Assembly: GCA_019637335.1 (NCBI GenBank) | Contig: JAHBVV010000024.1 | Coordinates: 1-64,000 of the forward strand | DNA from: Candidatus Hydrogenedentota bacterium | GTDB lineage: Bacteria; Hydrogenedentota; Hydrogenedentia; Hydrogenedentales; JAEUWI01 | Length of the DNA stretch: 64,000 bases | Reading direction: 5' to 3' | Part shown: positions 15,588 through 23,835 of the stretch, in pieces | How the letters are laid out: each line of letters starts with the position of its first letter | How positions within the stretch are numbered: position 1 is the first letter of the stretch | The notes under the pieces: model-generated | The model's input: the letters and a program-made list of their open reading frames with translations, nothing else | What the model was told of the DNA's origin: nothing | Database searches by the model: none | Made by a program: the position numbers and the translations under genes

Positions 15588-16604
15588 ATGATTATCGTAA
15601 TGGCCTCGCGTGACAAAAAAGATGTCGATCACGTTATCGAGAAAGTAGAAGCCTTCGGGTACCGCGCGCATGTCATCGAAGGCGTGGAGCGGACTGTTAT
15701 CGCCGCCGTGGGTGACGAGCGGGGCAAGGAGCGGCTTGCCGCGCTGGAAAGCCTCGCGCATGTGGAGAAGGTGGTGCCGATTCTGAAGCCCTTCAAGCTG
15801 GCGGGCCTGGAAGTGCGTCAGGAGCGCTCGGTCGTGCAGTGCGGCAACGTGAAGATCGGCGGCGGGCACTTCTGCATCGTGGGCGGGCCGTGCTCGGTGG
15901 AGTCGCGGGACCAGATCATGGAAACCGCGAAGGCCGTGAAGGACGCGGGCGGCAATATGCTGCGCGGCGGCGCCTACAAGCCGCGGACCTCCCCCTACAG
16001 CTTCCAGGGCATGGAAGAGCAGGGCCTTATTCTGCTGGAAGAGGCCGGTAAGACCTATGGGCTGCCGGTGGTGACCGAAGTGATGACGATTGAGCAGGTT
16101 CCGCTGGTGGAGAAACACGCGGACATGTTCCAGATCGGCGCGCGCAACATGCAGAACTTCGGGCTCCTGAAGGCCGTGGGCCGCTCGCGCAAGCCCGTGT
16201 TCCTCAAGCGCGGCATGGCCTCCACGATCCAGGAATTCCTGATGTCCGCGGAATACGTCATGTCCGAGGGCAACCCGAACGTGGTGCTCTGCGAGCGCGG
16301 CATCCGGACCTTTGAAACCGAGACGCGGAACACCCTGGACATCCACGCGGTGCCGGTGCTGCAGAAATACACGCACCTGCCCGTGGTCGTGGATCCGAGC
16401 CACGCGGCGGGCCGCTGGGACATCATTGCGTCCATGTCGCGCGCGTCGGTGGCGGCCGGGGCCGATGGCCTGATGATCGAAGTGCACCCGCGTCCGGAAG
16501 AGGCCTTTTCCGACGGCCCGCAGTCGCTGCGCCCGGCGAAATTTGCGGCGCTCGTGAAGGAATTGCAGCCGTTTCTGGAGCTTATGGGCCAGAAGATGGG
16601 CTGA
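15588..16604 (+). CDS. aroF: 3-deoxy-7-phosphoheptulonate synthase (DAHP synthase)
   Basis: 338 aa from the ATG at 15588, the usual length of the type I-beta enzyme of Thermotoga. It joins phosphoenolpyruvate and erythrose 4-phosphate in the first step of the shikimate pathway. Residues 1-70 are the ferredoxin-like N-terminal regulatory domain ([20 protein letters not shown]), where aromatic amino acids bind in relatives. The barrel follows, with [69 protein letters not shown] and [19 protein letters not shown]. Key substrate residues (KPR, LKRG, DPSH) and the metal ligands Cys, His, Glu and Asp are all in place. It starts a run with scpB and rluB, each following within about 65 bp. Confidence 0.97.
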   Translation: MIIVMASRDKKDVDHVIEKVEAFGYRAHVIEGVERTVIAAVGDERGKERLAALESLAHVEKVVPILKPFKLAGLEVRQERSVVQCGNVKIGGGHFCIVGGPCSVESRDQIMETAKAVKDAGGNMLRGGAYKPRTSPYSFQGMEEQGLILLEEAGKTYGLPVVTEVMTIEQVPLVEKHADMFQIGARNMQNFGLLKAVGRSRKPVFLKRGMASTIQEFLMSAEYVMSEGNPNVVLCERGIRTFETETRNTLDIHAVPVLQKYTHLPVVVDPSHAAGRWDIIASMSRASVAAGADGLMIEVHPRPEEAFSDGPQSLRPAKFAALVKELQPFLELMGQKMG

Positions 16605-16668
16605 GCCCTCGGACGCGGGCGGCATGGCCGCCGGCCGGGGCGTAACGGACGCAGGCGCGAGGGAACTC

Positions 16669-17340
16669 ATGGCAGCACCCGAAGACGAGATGGACGCGGT
16701 AACCGAGGCGGAACCCGAAGCGGCGACGCCCGCCCCGGACGACCCGGAAGCCGAGGGGCACGCCGAGGACGCGGACGGCGAAGAGGAACTGATCTCCTTC
16801 GAGTCCATGAGCCGGGAAGAGTCCCGCCAGGCGCTGTATGCGCTGCTGTTCGCGAGCGATCGCCCCATGAGCGCGGGGCGCCTGGCCGAGGCGATCAGCC
16901 CGGATCTGGACCCCGAGATCGTGAAGACCCTGCTGGAAGAACTGCGGGAGGAGCTCGCCGGGCGCGAAGAGTTGCCCTACTTCCTCAAGGAAATCGGCGG
17001 CGGCTACCAGCTGATGACCAAGGCGGCGTATGCGCCGTTCATCCGACGCCTGTTCCAGATCAAGAAGAGCAAGCGCCTCTCGAAGGCCGTGCTGGAGACG
17101 CTGGCGATCATCGCCTACAAGCAGCCCACCACGCGCGCCGAAGTGGAGGCGATCCGCGGCGTCAGCGTGTCCCACGCGTTCGACCAGCTACAGGAACGCC
17201 ACCTGATCAAGGTGGCCGGCATCTCCGACGCGCCGGGGCGCCCCAAACTCTACCGCACAACGGACGAATTCCTCATGCAGTTCGGCCTGGGCAGCCTCAA
17301 GGAACTGCCGACCCTGGAAGAGCTCCAGGAAACCCGGTAG
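16669..17340 (+). CDS. scpB: Segregation and condensation protein B
   Basis: 223 aa from the ATG at 16669, which has GAGGGA about 6 nt upstream; another ATG 15 codons earlier lacks a site. The first ~40 residues are acidic and low-complexity, longer than usual for ScpB. From about residue 45 the two winged-helix domains follow (SRQALYALLFASDRPMSAGRLAEAI; LSKAVLETLAIIAYKQPTTRAEVEAIRGV; GRPKLYRTTDEFLMQFGL). ScpB binds ScpA and the Smc ATPase to form the bacterial condensin that organises the chromosome. No scpA lies in this window. It is followed after 5 bp by rluB, a common scpB neighbour. Confidence 0.95.
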   Translation: MAAPEDEMDAVTEAEPEAATPAPDDPEAEGHAEDADGEEELISFESMSREESRQALYALLFASDRPMSAGRLAEAISPDLDPEIVKTLLEELREELAGREELPYFLKEIGGGYQLMTKAAYAPFIRRLFQIKKSKRLSKAVLETLAIIAYKQPTTRAEVEAIRGVSVSHAFDQLQERHLIKVAGISDAPGRPKLYRTTDEFLMQFGLGSLKELPTLEELQETR

Positions 17341-17345
17341 GGCCC

Positions 17346-18059
17346 GTGGAGCGGCTCCAGAAATACCTGGCCGCCTGCGGCGTCGCCTCGCGCCGCGCCT
17401 CCGAGGCCCTCATCGAAGCGGGACGCGTCACGGTCAACGGCGAAGTGGCCGCGCTCGGCTGCAAGGTGGATCCCGCCGCCGACACCGTGCTCCTCGACGG
17501 GAAGCCGGTGGGGGAGGAGGCGCCGGTCTACCTCCTCCTCAACAAGCCCCCCAACACCGTCACCACCGCAAAGGACACCCACGGTCGCAGGACCGTGCTC
17601 GATTGCCTCCAGGGCCTGGCCGCGCGCGTCTTTCCCGTCGGGCGGCTCGACCTGGACGTCGGCGGCGTGCTCCTGCTCACCAACGACGGCGAGTTGGCGA
17701 ACCGCCTCATCCACCCGCGCTACCAGATCCCGAAAGTGTATCTGGCCTGGGTCTGGGGCCGCGTGGGGGACGACGCCATCGCGCGCCTGGAGGCCGGCGT
17801 GGAACTGGAGGACGGCGTCACCGCGCCCGCGAAGGCCCGCGTCATGAAGCACACCGCCAAACAGAGCCTCATCCGCCTCCAGATCCACGAGGGAAAAAAG
17901 CGCGAGGTCAAGCGCATGTGCAAGGCCGTCGGCCACCCCGTCGCCAGCCTGGTGCGCGTCGAGTTCGGCGGGATCCGGGTGGGGGATCTGAAACCGGAGG
18001 AATGGCGCCACCTGACCGAGGAAGAAGTGGCCACGCTGCGGCGAAAGACCGGGCTGTAG
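17346..18059 (+). CDS. rluB: 23S rRNA pseudouridine synthase (RsuA/RluB family)
   Basis: 237 aa from a GTG 5 bp after scpB. Residues 1-60 are the S4 RNA-binding domain (ERLQKYLAACGVASRRASEALI). The catalytic domain has VGRLDLDVGGVLLLTNDG, with the catalytic aspartate in the RLD box, and IHEGKKREVKRMCKAVGHPV near the end. The family converts uridines in the 23S rRNA helix 93 region to pseudouridine; RluB cannot be separated from RluE or RsuA with full certainty, but linkage to scpB favours RluB. Confidence 0.93.
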   Translation: MERLQKYLAACGVASRRASEALIEAGRVTVNGEVAALGCKVDPAADTVLLDGKPVGEEAPVYLLLNKPPNTVTTAKDTHGRRTVLDCLQGLAARVFPVGRLDLDVGGVLLLTNDGELANRLIHPRYQIPKVYLAWVWGRVGDDAIARLEAGVELEDGVTAPAKARVMKHTAKQSLIRLQIHEGKKREVKRMCKAVGHPVASLVRVEFGGIRVGDLKPEEWRHLTEEEVATLRRKTGL

Positions 18060-18128
18060 GGGGAGAAATACGCGCACAGTTGCTGCTCGTGCAATTTCGC
18101 TGCTGGCGTGGATGCGGCGTGCGCGGCC

Positions 18129-18154
18129 TGGAGCGCCGGCATCCCTGCCGGCAT
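18129..18154. repeat. Solo REP-like hairpin
   Basis: GCCGGC-ATCCCT-GCCGGC forms a hairpin at 18135-18152. The stretch TGGAGCGCCGGCAT preceding it also occurs in the 76-bp palindrome at 53725-53800, so this looks like a fragment or single arm of the same family. Confidence 0.6.
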
Positions 18155-18249
18155 GAGGGCGTCGGCCCACAGTTTTGCCTTGCTGTCGTTCAGGGGAACT
18201 CCAAGACAAACGAGCACGGCCATACACCCGTGCAGCAAATGCGACTGAA

Positions 18250-18258
18250 TGCTATACT
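18250..18258 (+). promoter_or_regulatory. Extended -10 element directly before the PIN gene
   Basis: TGCTATACT at 18250-18258 is an extended -10. Start of transcription about 7 nt downstream would coincide with the ATG at 18266. No Shine-Dalgarno precedes that ATG, so a leaderless message is likely. Confidence 0.5.
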
Positions 18259-18265
18259 GATTGAC

Positions 18266-18925
18266 ATGAAGTCCAAGGTGTTCATAGAGAGCAGCATATT
18301 CGACTATTCCACGTATCGTTATCGGCGCAACCTAGCGGATGCGGCGCGTCACCTGATAACCTTCGCGTGGTGGGAACAGGAATCCTCCAATTTCGAATTG
18401 TTCACGCTGGGGCCCGCGGAAGGCGAGCGGGGCGCAGCGCCGGATGATTGCGTGTCTGCCATTGTGGAGATTGATGCTTCGAGCGAAGTGCACGAGTTGG
18501 CGGACGCGCTCCAAGCCGCCAATGCTCTTCCTGGCGCGCCCGATATCGACGTGCTGCACATTGCCGCCGCTGTCGCGAATAGCGCGGACTTCTTAATGAC
18601 ATGGAAAGTGAAGACCATCGCCAGTGCGCATTATCGGAAGAAGATTGCCCGGGCGTTGGATTCGTTGGGCTACAAGCGCCCGGAAATCTGTACGCCCGAG
18701 CAGCTTACCCAGGGTGGAGAACTTACTTCCGACCCGATAATTGATGAGGTGCGTCGAGTACGCGCGCAAATTTGTCAGGAGTTCAACAATGACATTAACG
18801 CCATGGCCGAGTATTTCCGCAAAAAGGAGCAGGAACACCCGGAGCGGCTGGTGTCCCTGCCGCCAAAGCGCACGAGGCAGCGTGCGGCGGCGCAGGAATC
18901 TCCCGAAGGATACGAGGAGGGCTGA
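18266..18925 (+). CDS. PIN-domain protein with C-terminal antitoxin-like extension
   Basis: 219 aa from the ATG at 18266. Residues 1-150 are a PIN domain of the VapC-like subgroup: it begins KSKVFIESSIFDY, has the HLITFAWWEQE segment, and the PDIDVLHIAAAVANSADFLMTWK block that carries the D-x-x-H and later acidic positions. PIN toxins cleave RNA. From about residue 155 a distinct segment begins with SDPIIDEVRRVRAQICQEF and NDINAMAEYFRKK. This closely resembles the small protein that usually follows this type of PIN gene as a separate frame beginning Met-x-x-Asp-Pro-Ile. Here the position of the expected ATG reads CTT, so the two are fused. Whether the fused product is an active toxin is unknown. 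Confidence 0.75.
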   Translation: MKSKVFIESSIFDYSTYRYRRNLADAARHLITFAWWEQESSNFELFTLGPAEGERGAAPDDCVSAIVEIDASSEVHELADALQAANALPGAPDIDVLHIAAAVANSADFLMTWKVKTIASAHYRKKIARALDSLGYKRPEICTPEQLTQGGELTSDPIIDEVRRVRAQICQEFNNDINAMAEYFRKKEQEHPERLVSLPPKRTRQRAAAQESPEGYEEG

Positions 18926-19041
18926 ACGCCTCCTCATTGACTGGCGGACAGATTTCAAGCCGCCACATCAACGCCGCACTGAGTCTTGTTTTAACCTATG
19001 CGCATGAAGTAGACCCCTGTCAGATTGTGATCTAACTGCTG

Positions 19042-20001
19042 TCAATCTCCCAACGCCTCCAATTCGCTGAACAGCTCGGGGGCGCGCCGGGTCACGGGCC
19101 AGGAATCCGGGTACCGTTTAAACTCAACGTGCCCATCCATGTACAGGACATTTGCGCCGCCGGGCATATGGTTGAACGTCAAAACGCCTGGCTGGCTCCC
19201 CACCCGGTCCCACATGATTGGTATCATCGACTGTATTCTTGCGCCCGCCCCGGGATCGGTGTTGTCGGTAACGAAGAGCCGTTCCACACCCTCCCGCAGC
19301 CGGTAAAATCTATCGGAACCCATGGAGCCGCGGCCCGGGGGCGCTTCGAGATCCTCGTCGAAGGGCAAACCCTGCGCTACGCGCTCCCGGTAGACCTCCG
19401 TAAAGGCCTCAAACTCGTCCTCGCTCGTGATCACATAGCCGAAGTAAATGTAGCTCTGATCGCCGAAGGCCATGTCCGGACCCGGATTCATCCGCGCCTG
19501 TTGCGCATCACTCGGGCAGATGAGGGTAGACAAATCCAGCAGGAGCTCGGGGTACACTTCCTTGAGCGACAACATCAGCACCCCCGGTTCGGAGGAAAGT
19601 TGGGGAAAGTACTCACCCTTCGATTCGTTGGCGTACATCTTTAAGACCAAACCCATCTGCTTCAAATTGTTCTGGCACGCCGCGCGCTCGGCCACATCCC
19701 GCGCTCGTGACAGGGCGGGCATCATGATGAAGATGAACATCAATACCACCGGCAGCAGCAGCGCAAACAGCACGCCCGTAACGATCCCGGAGATCGCAAG
19801 CCCCCTTCCGGCCAATTGTCCCCGGGAACTGCTGATTCTGGTTAGCGCGAGAATGCCGCAGATGATGGCCGGAATCGATGTGAGAATCGTCAGGAACAGG
19901 GACAGTATGCCCAGGACCAGGCTGGCGATGGCGAGTCCACTCGTTCTCGGCGCGGAAGCGCCCGGGGGGAGAGGCGGCGGCGACGGTGGAGACGAATTCA
20001 T
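19042..20001 (-). CDS. DUF4190 membrane protein with pseudopilin-like H-x9-DG domain
   Basis: 319 aa, ATG start. The N-terminus is proline-rich, followed by two hydrophobic segments of a DUF4190-like module (LAIASLVLGILSLFLTIL; GLAISGIVTGVLFALLLPVV). A third stretch (IFIMMPALSRARDVAERAACQNNLKQMGLVLKMYANE) resembles the type II pseudopilin helix used by DUF1559-class proteins. The C-terminal region has NHMPGGANVLYMDGHVEF, an H-x9-DG motif. These proteins are abundant in Planctomycetes and Hydrogenedentes; their role is unknown. Confidence 0.8.
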   Translation of the reverse strand: MNSSPPSPPPLPPGASAPRTSGLAIASLVLGILSLFLTILTSIPAIICGILALTRISSSRGQLAGRGLAISGIVTGVLFALLLPVVLMFIFIMMPALSRARDVAERAACQNNLKQMGLVLKMYANESKGEYFPQLSSEPGVLMLSLKEVYPELLLDLSTLICPSDAQQARMNPGPDMAFGDQSYIYFGYVITSEDEFEAFTEVYRERVAQGLPFDEDLEAPPGRGSMGSDRFYRLREGVERLFVTDNTDPGAGARIQSMIPIMWDRVGSQPGVLTFNHMPGGANVLYMDGHVEFKRYPDSWPVTRRAPELFSELEALGD

Positions 20002-20071
20002 GGGTTAAGTCCTCTTCTGTTGTGCGGTCACGTCGGAGCAACAACAGCCACGCCGCAACCGGAACTAAGCC

Positions 20072-21571
20072 CTACCGCCGCGCGGCCTTCTTTCGCATGT
20101 CCAGATATTCGGGGTAGCGCCATTCGTGATCCGGGTTGCGGGTATAGGGCGTAGGCACGGCGTCGTGTTCACGGGTTAGTTGTTCGAGGATGGCGGGGTC
20201 GGCCAGTGGATCGGCGGTTTCCTTTTGCCAGGCGGCGAGCGCGTCGAGCAGGCGCGCCTTCACGGGCGCCAGCGCCGGGTCGCCCGCGCGGTTGTTCCAC
20301 TCGTGCGGGTCGTTCGCGAGGTCGTACAGCTCGATGGGCGGGGCGTCAAGCCAGGTCGCGTACGCTTCCCGGACCGGCTCCGGGGCCGCGCCGATGATGG
20401 CGGGGGTTGCGTAGGTGCGCTGGGTCGGCGGATCAAGCTGGGTGAAGGCGTGCGCAATGGGATTGGGCCGGTCCCGCAGGAGGTTACCGATGAGCTTGTA
20501 GCGGGCGTCCCGGATGGTTCGTTGCGGGAAGTACAGCGGCGGATAGTGGCCGTGATACTCGGTGACGAGGTACTCCCGCCACGGGTACAGCTCCCCGCGC
20601 AACAGCGGCCGCAGGGAGCGCCCAGCCAGGGGGGTGGATGAATCGATGCCGGCGGCGTCGAGGATCGTGGCCGCGATATCAAGGCTGCTGGTGAGTTCGT
20701 CCCGCGTCAGGCCCGATTTCGAGACGCCCGGCCAGCGGATCAGCAGCGGCACGCGCAGGGCGGAATCGTAGCTGGCCAGTTTCCCGCGCGGAAACTGCGC
20801 GCCGTGGTCGCCGAGGTAGATGACCAGCGTATCGCTGTCCCGCCCCGCCGAGGCCAGCGCCTGAAGCAGCAGGCCGATGCCGGTGTCGAGCCGCGACAGG
20901 CAGTTGTAGTAGTCCGCCTGCGCATCTCGAAGGGCCGGCGTTTCCAGCCCCACCCACGGTAGCATCGCCACTGCGTCTCCGGAGATCGGGTTCTCCGGCA
21001 GGCCATGGCTCTCTCGAAGATAGGGCAGGTGCGCGTCCGCGAAGTTCACCATGAGAAGGAAGGGGCCCTGGCCGGCGCGAAAGAATTCCGCGGCGCCCTC
21101 GGCGACCTGGCGAACATCGCGCGAGGAGAAGCTGTTGGCGATGCGGCTTCCCAGGCGGAAGTCGAAGGGAAAGGCGCTCTCGGGGTTCACGTGCAACTTG
21201 CCGATGAGCCCCGTCCGGTAGCCCGCGCCCTTGAGCAGCGCGACGATATTCGGGACCTCCGGGAATTGCCTGTACTGATGGGTCGCGAGGCCGATCTGGC
21301 CGTTCTGATGCGGGAAGAGGCCCGTCAGCAGGGCGGACCGGGATTCGCTGCAACTGGCGGTGACGACGAAGGCGCGGTCAAAGCGGACGCCCGCTTCGGC
21401 CAGCGTGTCCAGGTTCGGCGTGCGGGCGAAGGGATCGCCGTAGCAGCCCAGTTCCGGGCCATTGTCCTCTGAGGTGATCAGCAGGACGTTCGGGGGTGCG
21501 CCCGCCGCGTGGTGGGAAACGGCGCCCAGGAGCACAAGCGAACACAAGGCGAAACGAGGCAAACCGGACAC
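20072..21571 (-). CDS. Secreted sulfatase, heparan N-sulfatase-like
   Basis: 499 aa with a signal peptide (residues 1-24). It belongs to the S1 sulfatases of the alkaline phosphatase superfamily. The metal-binding N-terminus reads LLITSEDNGPELGCYGD and later IYLGDHGAQFPRGK. The formylglycine site is C74-S-E-S-R78; the classical motif is C-x-P-x-R, so the central proline is replaced by glutamate. C-terminal features (YLVTEYHGHYPP, ELYDLANDPHEWNN) match sulfatases acting on glycosaminoglycan-like sugars such as SGSH. It probably removes sulfate from polysaccharides outside the cytoplasm. Cysteine maturation would need an FGE; the SUMF1-fold protein at 1394 lacks one catalytic cysteine. Confidence 0.92.
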   Translation of the reverse strand: MSGLPRFALCSLVLLGAVSHHAAGAPPNVLLITSEDNGPELGCYGDPFARTPNLDTLAEAGVRFDRAFVVTASCSESRSALLTGLFPHQNGQIGLATHQYRQFPEVPNIVALLKGAGYRTGLIGKLHVNPESAFPFDFRLGSRIANSFSSRDVRQVAEGAAEFFRAGQGPFLLMVNFADAHLPYLRESHGLPENPISGDAVAMLPWVGLETPALRDAQADYYNCLSRLDTGIGLLLQALASAGRDSDTLVIYLGDHGAQFPRGKLASYDSALRVPLLIRWPGVSKSGLTRDELTSSLDIAATILDAAGIDSSTPLAGRSLRPLLRGELYPWREYLVTEYHGHYPPLYFPQRTIRDARYKLIGNLLRDRPNPIAHAFTQLDPPTQRTYATPAIIGAAPEPVREAYATWLDAPPIELYDLANDPHEWNNRAGDPALAPVKARLLDALAAWQKETADPLADPAILEQLTREHDAVPTPYTRNPDHEWRYPEYLDMRKKAARR

Positions 21572-21760
21572 TGTTCTTCTCCGAGGGGGTTGAGAGCGCT
21601 CACTGCCTGATCCGAATGCTGCCGGGGGCCGCCCGAACCCAGATGGTACACGTCCGACCCCGATACATGTAAAGTCGGCTGTTTATTCAAGATCGTTGGG
21701 GCTTGCCCGAGTTGCCCCTGTGTGGTGGTGTAGTTGGAGTTGGGGAGATGTTGCAACCTT

Positions 21761-21790
21761 CACGGGCAAGGCCTCTTGGCCTTGACTGTG
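21761..21790. repeat. REP palindrome, upstream copy
   Basis: CACGGGCAAGGCCTCTTGGC followed by CTTGACTGTG forms an imperfect palindrome. Five close relatives form the array at 24443-24795. The preceding spacer (GTGTAGTTGGAGTTGGGG) is shared with the array too. Confidence 0.8.
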
Positions 21791-21836
21791 GCACACCGGG
21801 GTGGTACAGTCCTGGAGCTGGAAGGTTGGGTGCCAC

Positions 21837-21860
21837 GGTCAAGCCCGGTAGGGCTTGCCC
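21837..21860. repeat. 24-bp direct repeat left of the insertion sequence
   Basis: The 24 bases starting GGTCAAGCCCGGTAGGGCTT and ending GCCC abut the left inverted repeat of the insertion sequence. An identical copy abuts the right end at 23764-23787, and an uninterrupted copy occurs within the palindrome at 24935-24964. Confidence 0.85.
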
Positions 21861-22034
21861 CTGGAGTTTCTACCTTTTGGGGGCCAGGTTAACAGTTCGT
21901 TCTTTCTCTATCGTACAGTTTTTTTCTTCCTCGTCGCTTCTTCCGCGCCTGCATAAGTCGGTCATTACAAATAATGCTTGACAGACCGACTCTATTGTGC
22001 TTTAATCTTGTCAGGTAGACAGGAGAATTGCACG

Positions 22035-22370
22035 ATGAATGATGAGTTGCGCGATACGATATTGGAGGCTATGGAACAAGGCTTGGATGCGCAGCTTCGG
22101 GCAGTGCGCCGGTTGCGCAAGGGAGAAGATCCCCAAGAGAAGCTACGGCCCAGAAAAGGTAGGTCGCAAGTAGATATGGCGTATGACATACTTTTGAAGG
22201 CCGGTCAGCCCCTTCATGTCAGTGAGATTCTGGAGCGCATTGACAGGGCCTTTGGGGTTGGCGTGGATCGGGAAAGCCTGGTCTCTTCGCTTACCAAGAA
22301 GGTGGCCCGGGGGGACCGCTTTGTCCGCACGGACAAGAATACCTTCGGGCTCGAAGGGGGCAGGCGATGA
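22035..22370 (+). CDS. HARE-HTH domain protein of the insertion sequence
   Basis: 111 aa from the ATG at 22035, with AGGAGA about 8 nt upstream. Residues about 1-40 are acidic and then basic (EKLRPRKGRS). Residues about 43-105 are a HARE-HTH winged helix (PF05066): DMAYDILLKAGQPLHVSEIL, VDRESLVSSLTKKVARGDRF and KNTFGL. The family includes RNA polymerase delta and ASXL domains, and has been proposed to recognise modified DNA. Its stop codon overlaps the start of the transposase gene (ATGA), so the two are translationally coupled. It may assist target or end recognition, but this is inference. Confidence 0.85.
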   Translation: MNDELRDTILEAMEQGLDAQLRAVRRLRKGEDPQEKLRPRKGRSQVDMAYDILLKAGQPLHVSEILERIDRAFGVGVDRESLVSSLTKKVARGDRFVRTDKNTFGLEGGRR

Positions 22371-23746
22371 GTCTCTTACACGAGTGGCTCGACATTACTG
22401 CCCGCTGGCGCGACGCTTTTACCCAGGAGCGCACTGCGGTGCGCGCGGTGCGGCAGGGACTGGGGTCTCTGGTATGTCTGGGGCGGCGCACGATCACGCG
22501 GGCGCTTTGGGCCTGTGGCCGGGAAAATCTGCCGTGGCAAGCCGAGTATCACCTGTACGGGCGCGCCAAGTGGGACCCTCAACAGCTTTTTGACCCTATT
22601 TGGGATGGGGCATTGCCCTTGTGCGGAGGCCCGCTCGTGGGCGTTGCCATCGACGACACCAAGCTGCATAAGACCGGCCGGTGTATTGTCCAGGCCTTTC
22701 ACCAGCGCGACCCCCTGTCCCCGCCCTTCCATACCAACCTCATTCTGGGCTTGCGCTTCTTGCAGGCTTCTCTGCTCGTGCCGCTGCACCACGCCGGCCC
22801 CTTCAGCTGCCGCGCACTGCCTGTGCGCTTCGAGGAGTCTTCCCCCGCCAGAAAACCCGGCAAGAGGGCAAGCGATGAAGACTGGGAAGCCTACAAGCAA
22901 AGCCGCAAAGAGAATAACCTCTCGACCCATTGCGTGAAAATGATAGGCAACTTGCGCGCCAGCCTGGACGCCGCTGGCGCCACGAAGAACATCCTGGTCG
23001 CGTCCCTCGATGGCAGCTTCTGCAACCGCACCGTCTTCGGGGCCGAACGCGACCGCACCCAACTCATCGCCCGCACCCGCAAGAATGCCAAATTGTGCCA
23101 TCGCGCCCCGGAGGGCTCACGGCGCTTCTATGCCCAGGAGAAATTTACCCCAGAGCAAGTACGCCAGGACGACACCATCGCCTGGGCGACCACGAAAATA
23201 TTCTACGGCGGCAAACGCCGGAAGGTCCGCTACAAGGAGATCAAGAACCTCTACTGGCAAGGCGGCGCGCGCCGACTCCCCCTGCGCCTCTTCGTCGTCG
23301 CTCCTACCCCGTACCGCAAGCGAAAAAGCAGCAAGCGCTACTACCGCCAGCCGGCTTACCTGCTTTGTACCGATATGGTTCACGCCGCCCAAAGACTACT
23401 CCAGATCTACTTCGACCGCTGGCAGATCGAAGTCAACCACAGAGAAGAGAAAGACACCCTTGGCGTCGGCCAGGCCCAGCTCTGGAACCCAAACTCCGTA
23501 CCCAAACAGCCCCCGCTGGCCGTCGCCGCCTACAGCGCGCTGCTACTGGCCGCCCTCAAGGCCTTCGGGCCCGAGCGAAATGGCAAATACGCACCCCTCC
23601 CACGATGGAGAAAGCACGCGACACGCCCATCGTGCCTCGACCTAATCACATTGCTGCGCAAAGAGATGGACGAACAGCCCCAATTGCTGCAACCACTCGG
23701 CATAAACACGTCAAGAACAAAAATGGCAAGCGCCGCAGCTGCGTGA
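22367..23746 (+). CDS. DDE transposase
   Basis: 459 aa, complete, starting at an ATG that overlaps the HARE-HTH stop. RNase H-fold acidic residues are visible as D-D in AIDDTKLHKTGR (about residue 95), D in ASLDGSFCNRT (about residue 214), and E in the FDRWQIEVNHREEKDTLGVG segment (about residues 355-361). That last segment, with the Y-x-RW-x-IE style, fits IS4-superfamily enzymes including the IS701-like group. It spans nearly the whole element and stops 1 bp before the right inverted repeat, so the copy looks intact and possibly active. Confidence 0.9.
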   Translation: MSLLHEWLDITARWRDAFTQERTAVRAVRQGLGSLVCLGRRTITRALWACGRENLPWQAEYHLYGRAKWDPQQLFDPIWDGALPLCGGPLVGVAIDDTKLHKTGRCIVQAFHQRDPLSPPFHTNLILGLRFLQASLLVPLHHAGPFSCRALPVRFEESSPARKPGKRASDEDWEAYKQSRKENNLSTHCVKMIGNLRASLDAAGATKNILVASLDGSFCNRTVFGAERDRTQLIARTRKNAKLCHRAPEGSRRFYAQEKFTPEQVRQDDTIAWATTKIFYGGKRRKVRYKEIKNLYWQGGARRLPLRLFVVAPTPYRKRKSSKRYYRQPAYLLCTDMVHAAQRLLQIYFDRWQIEVNHREEKDTLGVGQAQLWNPNSVPKQPPLAVAAYSALLLAALKAFGPERNGKYAPLPRWRKHATRPSCLDLITLLRKEMDEQPQLLQPLGINTSRTKMASAAAA

Positions 23747-23763
23747 TAAGGTAGAAACTCCAG

Positions 23764-23787
23764 GGTCAAGCCCGGTAGGGCTTGCCC
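23764..23787. repeat. 24-bp direct repeat right of the insertion sequence
   Basis: Identical to 21837-21860 and flush with the right inverted repeat. The following bases GTGTG match the continuation seen in the uninterrupted palindrome at 24935-24964. Confidence 0.85.
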
Positions 23788-23835
23788 GTGTGGGGCCGTA
23801 TCGTGGCTCGGAGTTCTATCACAGGAGGCCTGGGA

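Larger units (their letters stand above)
21861..23763 (+). mobile_element. Insertion sequence with HARE-HTH and DDE transposase genes
   Basis: 1903 bp bounded by perfect 16-bp inverted repeats: CTGGAGTTTCTACCTT at 21861-21876 and its complement at 23748-23763. It carries two overlapping genes, a 111-aa HARE-HTH protein and a 459-aa DDE transposase. The outside flanks are the 24-bp direct repeats described separately. The transposase resembles IS4-superfamily enzymes; I cannot name the IS family with certainty. Confidence 0.85.
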
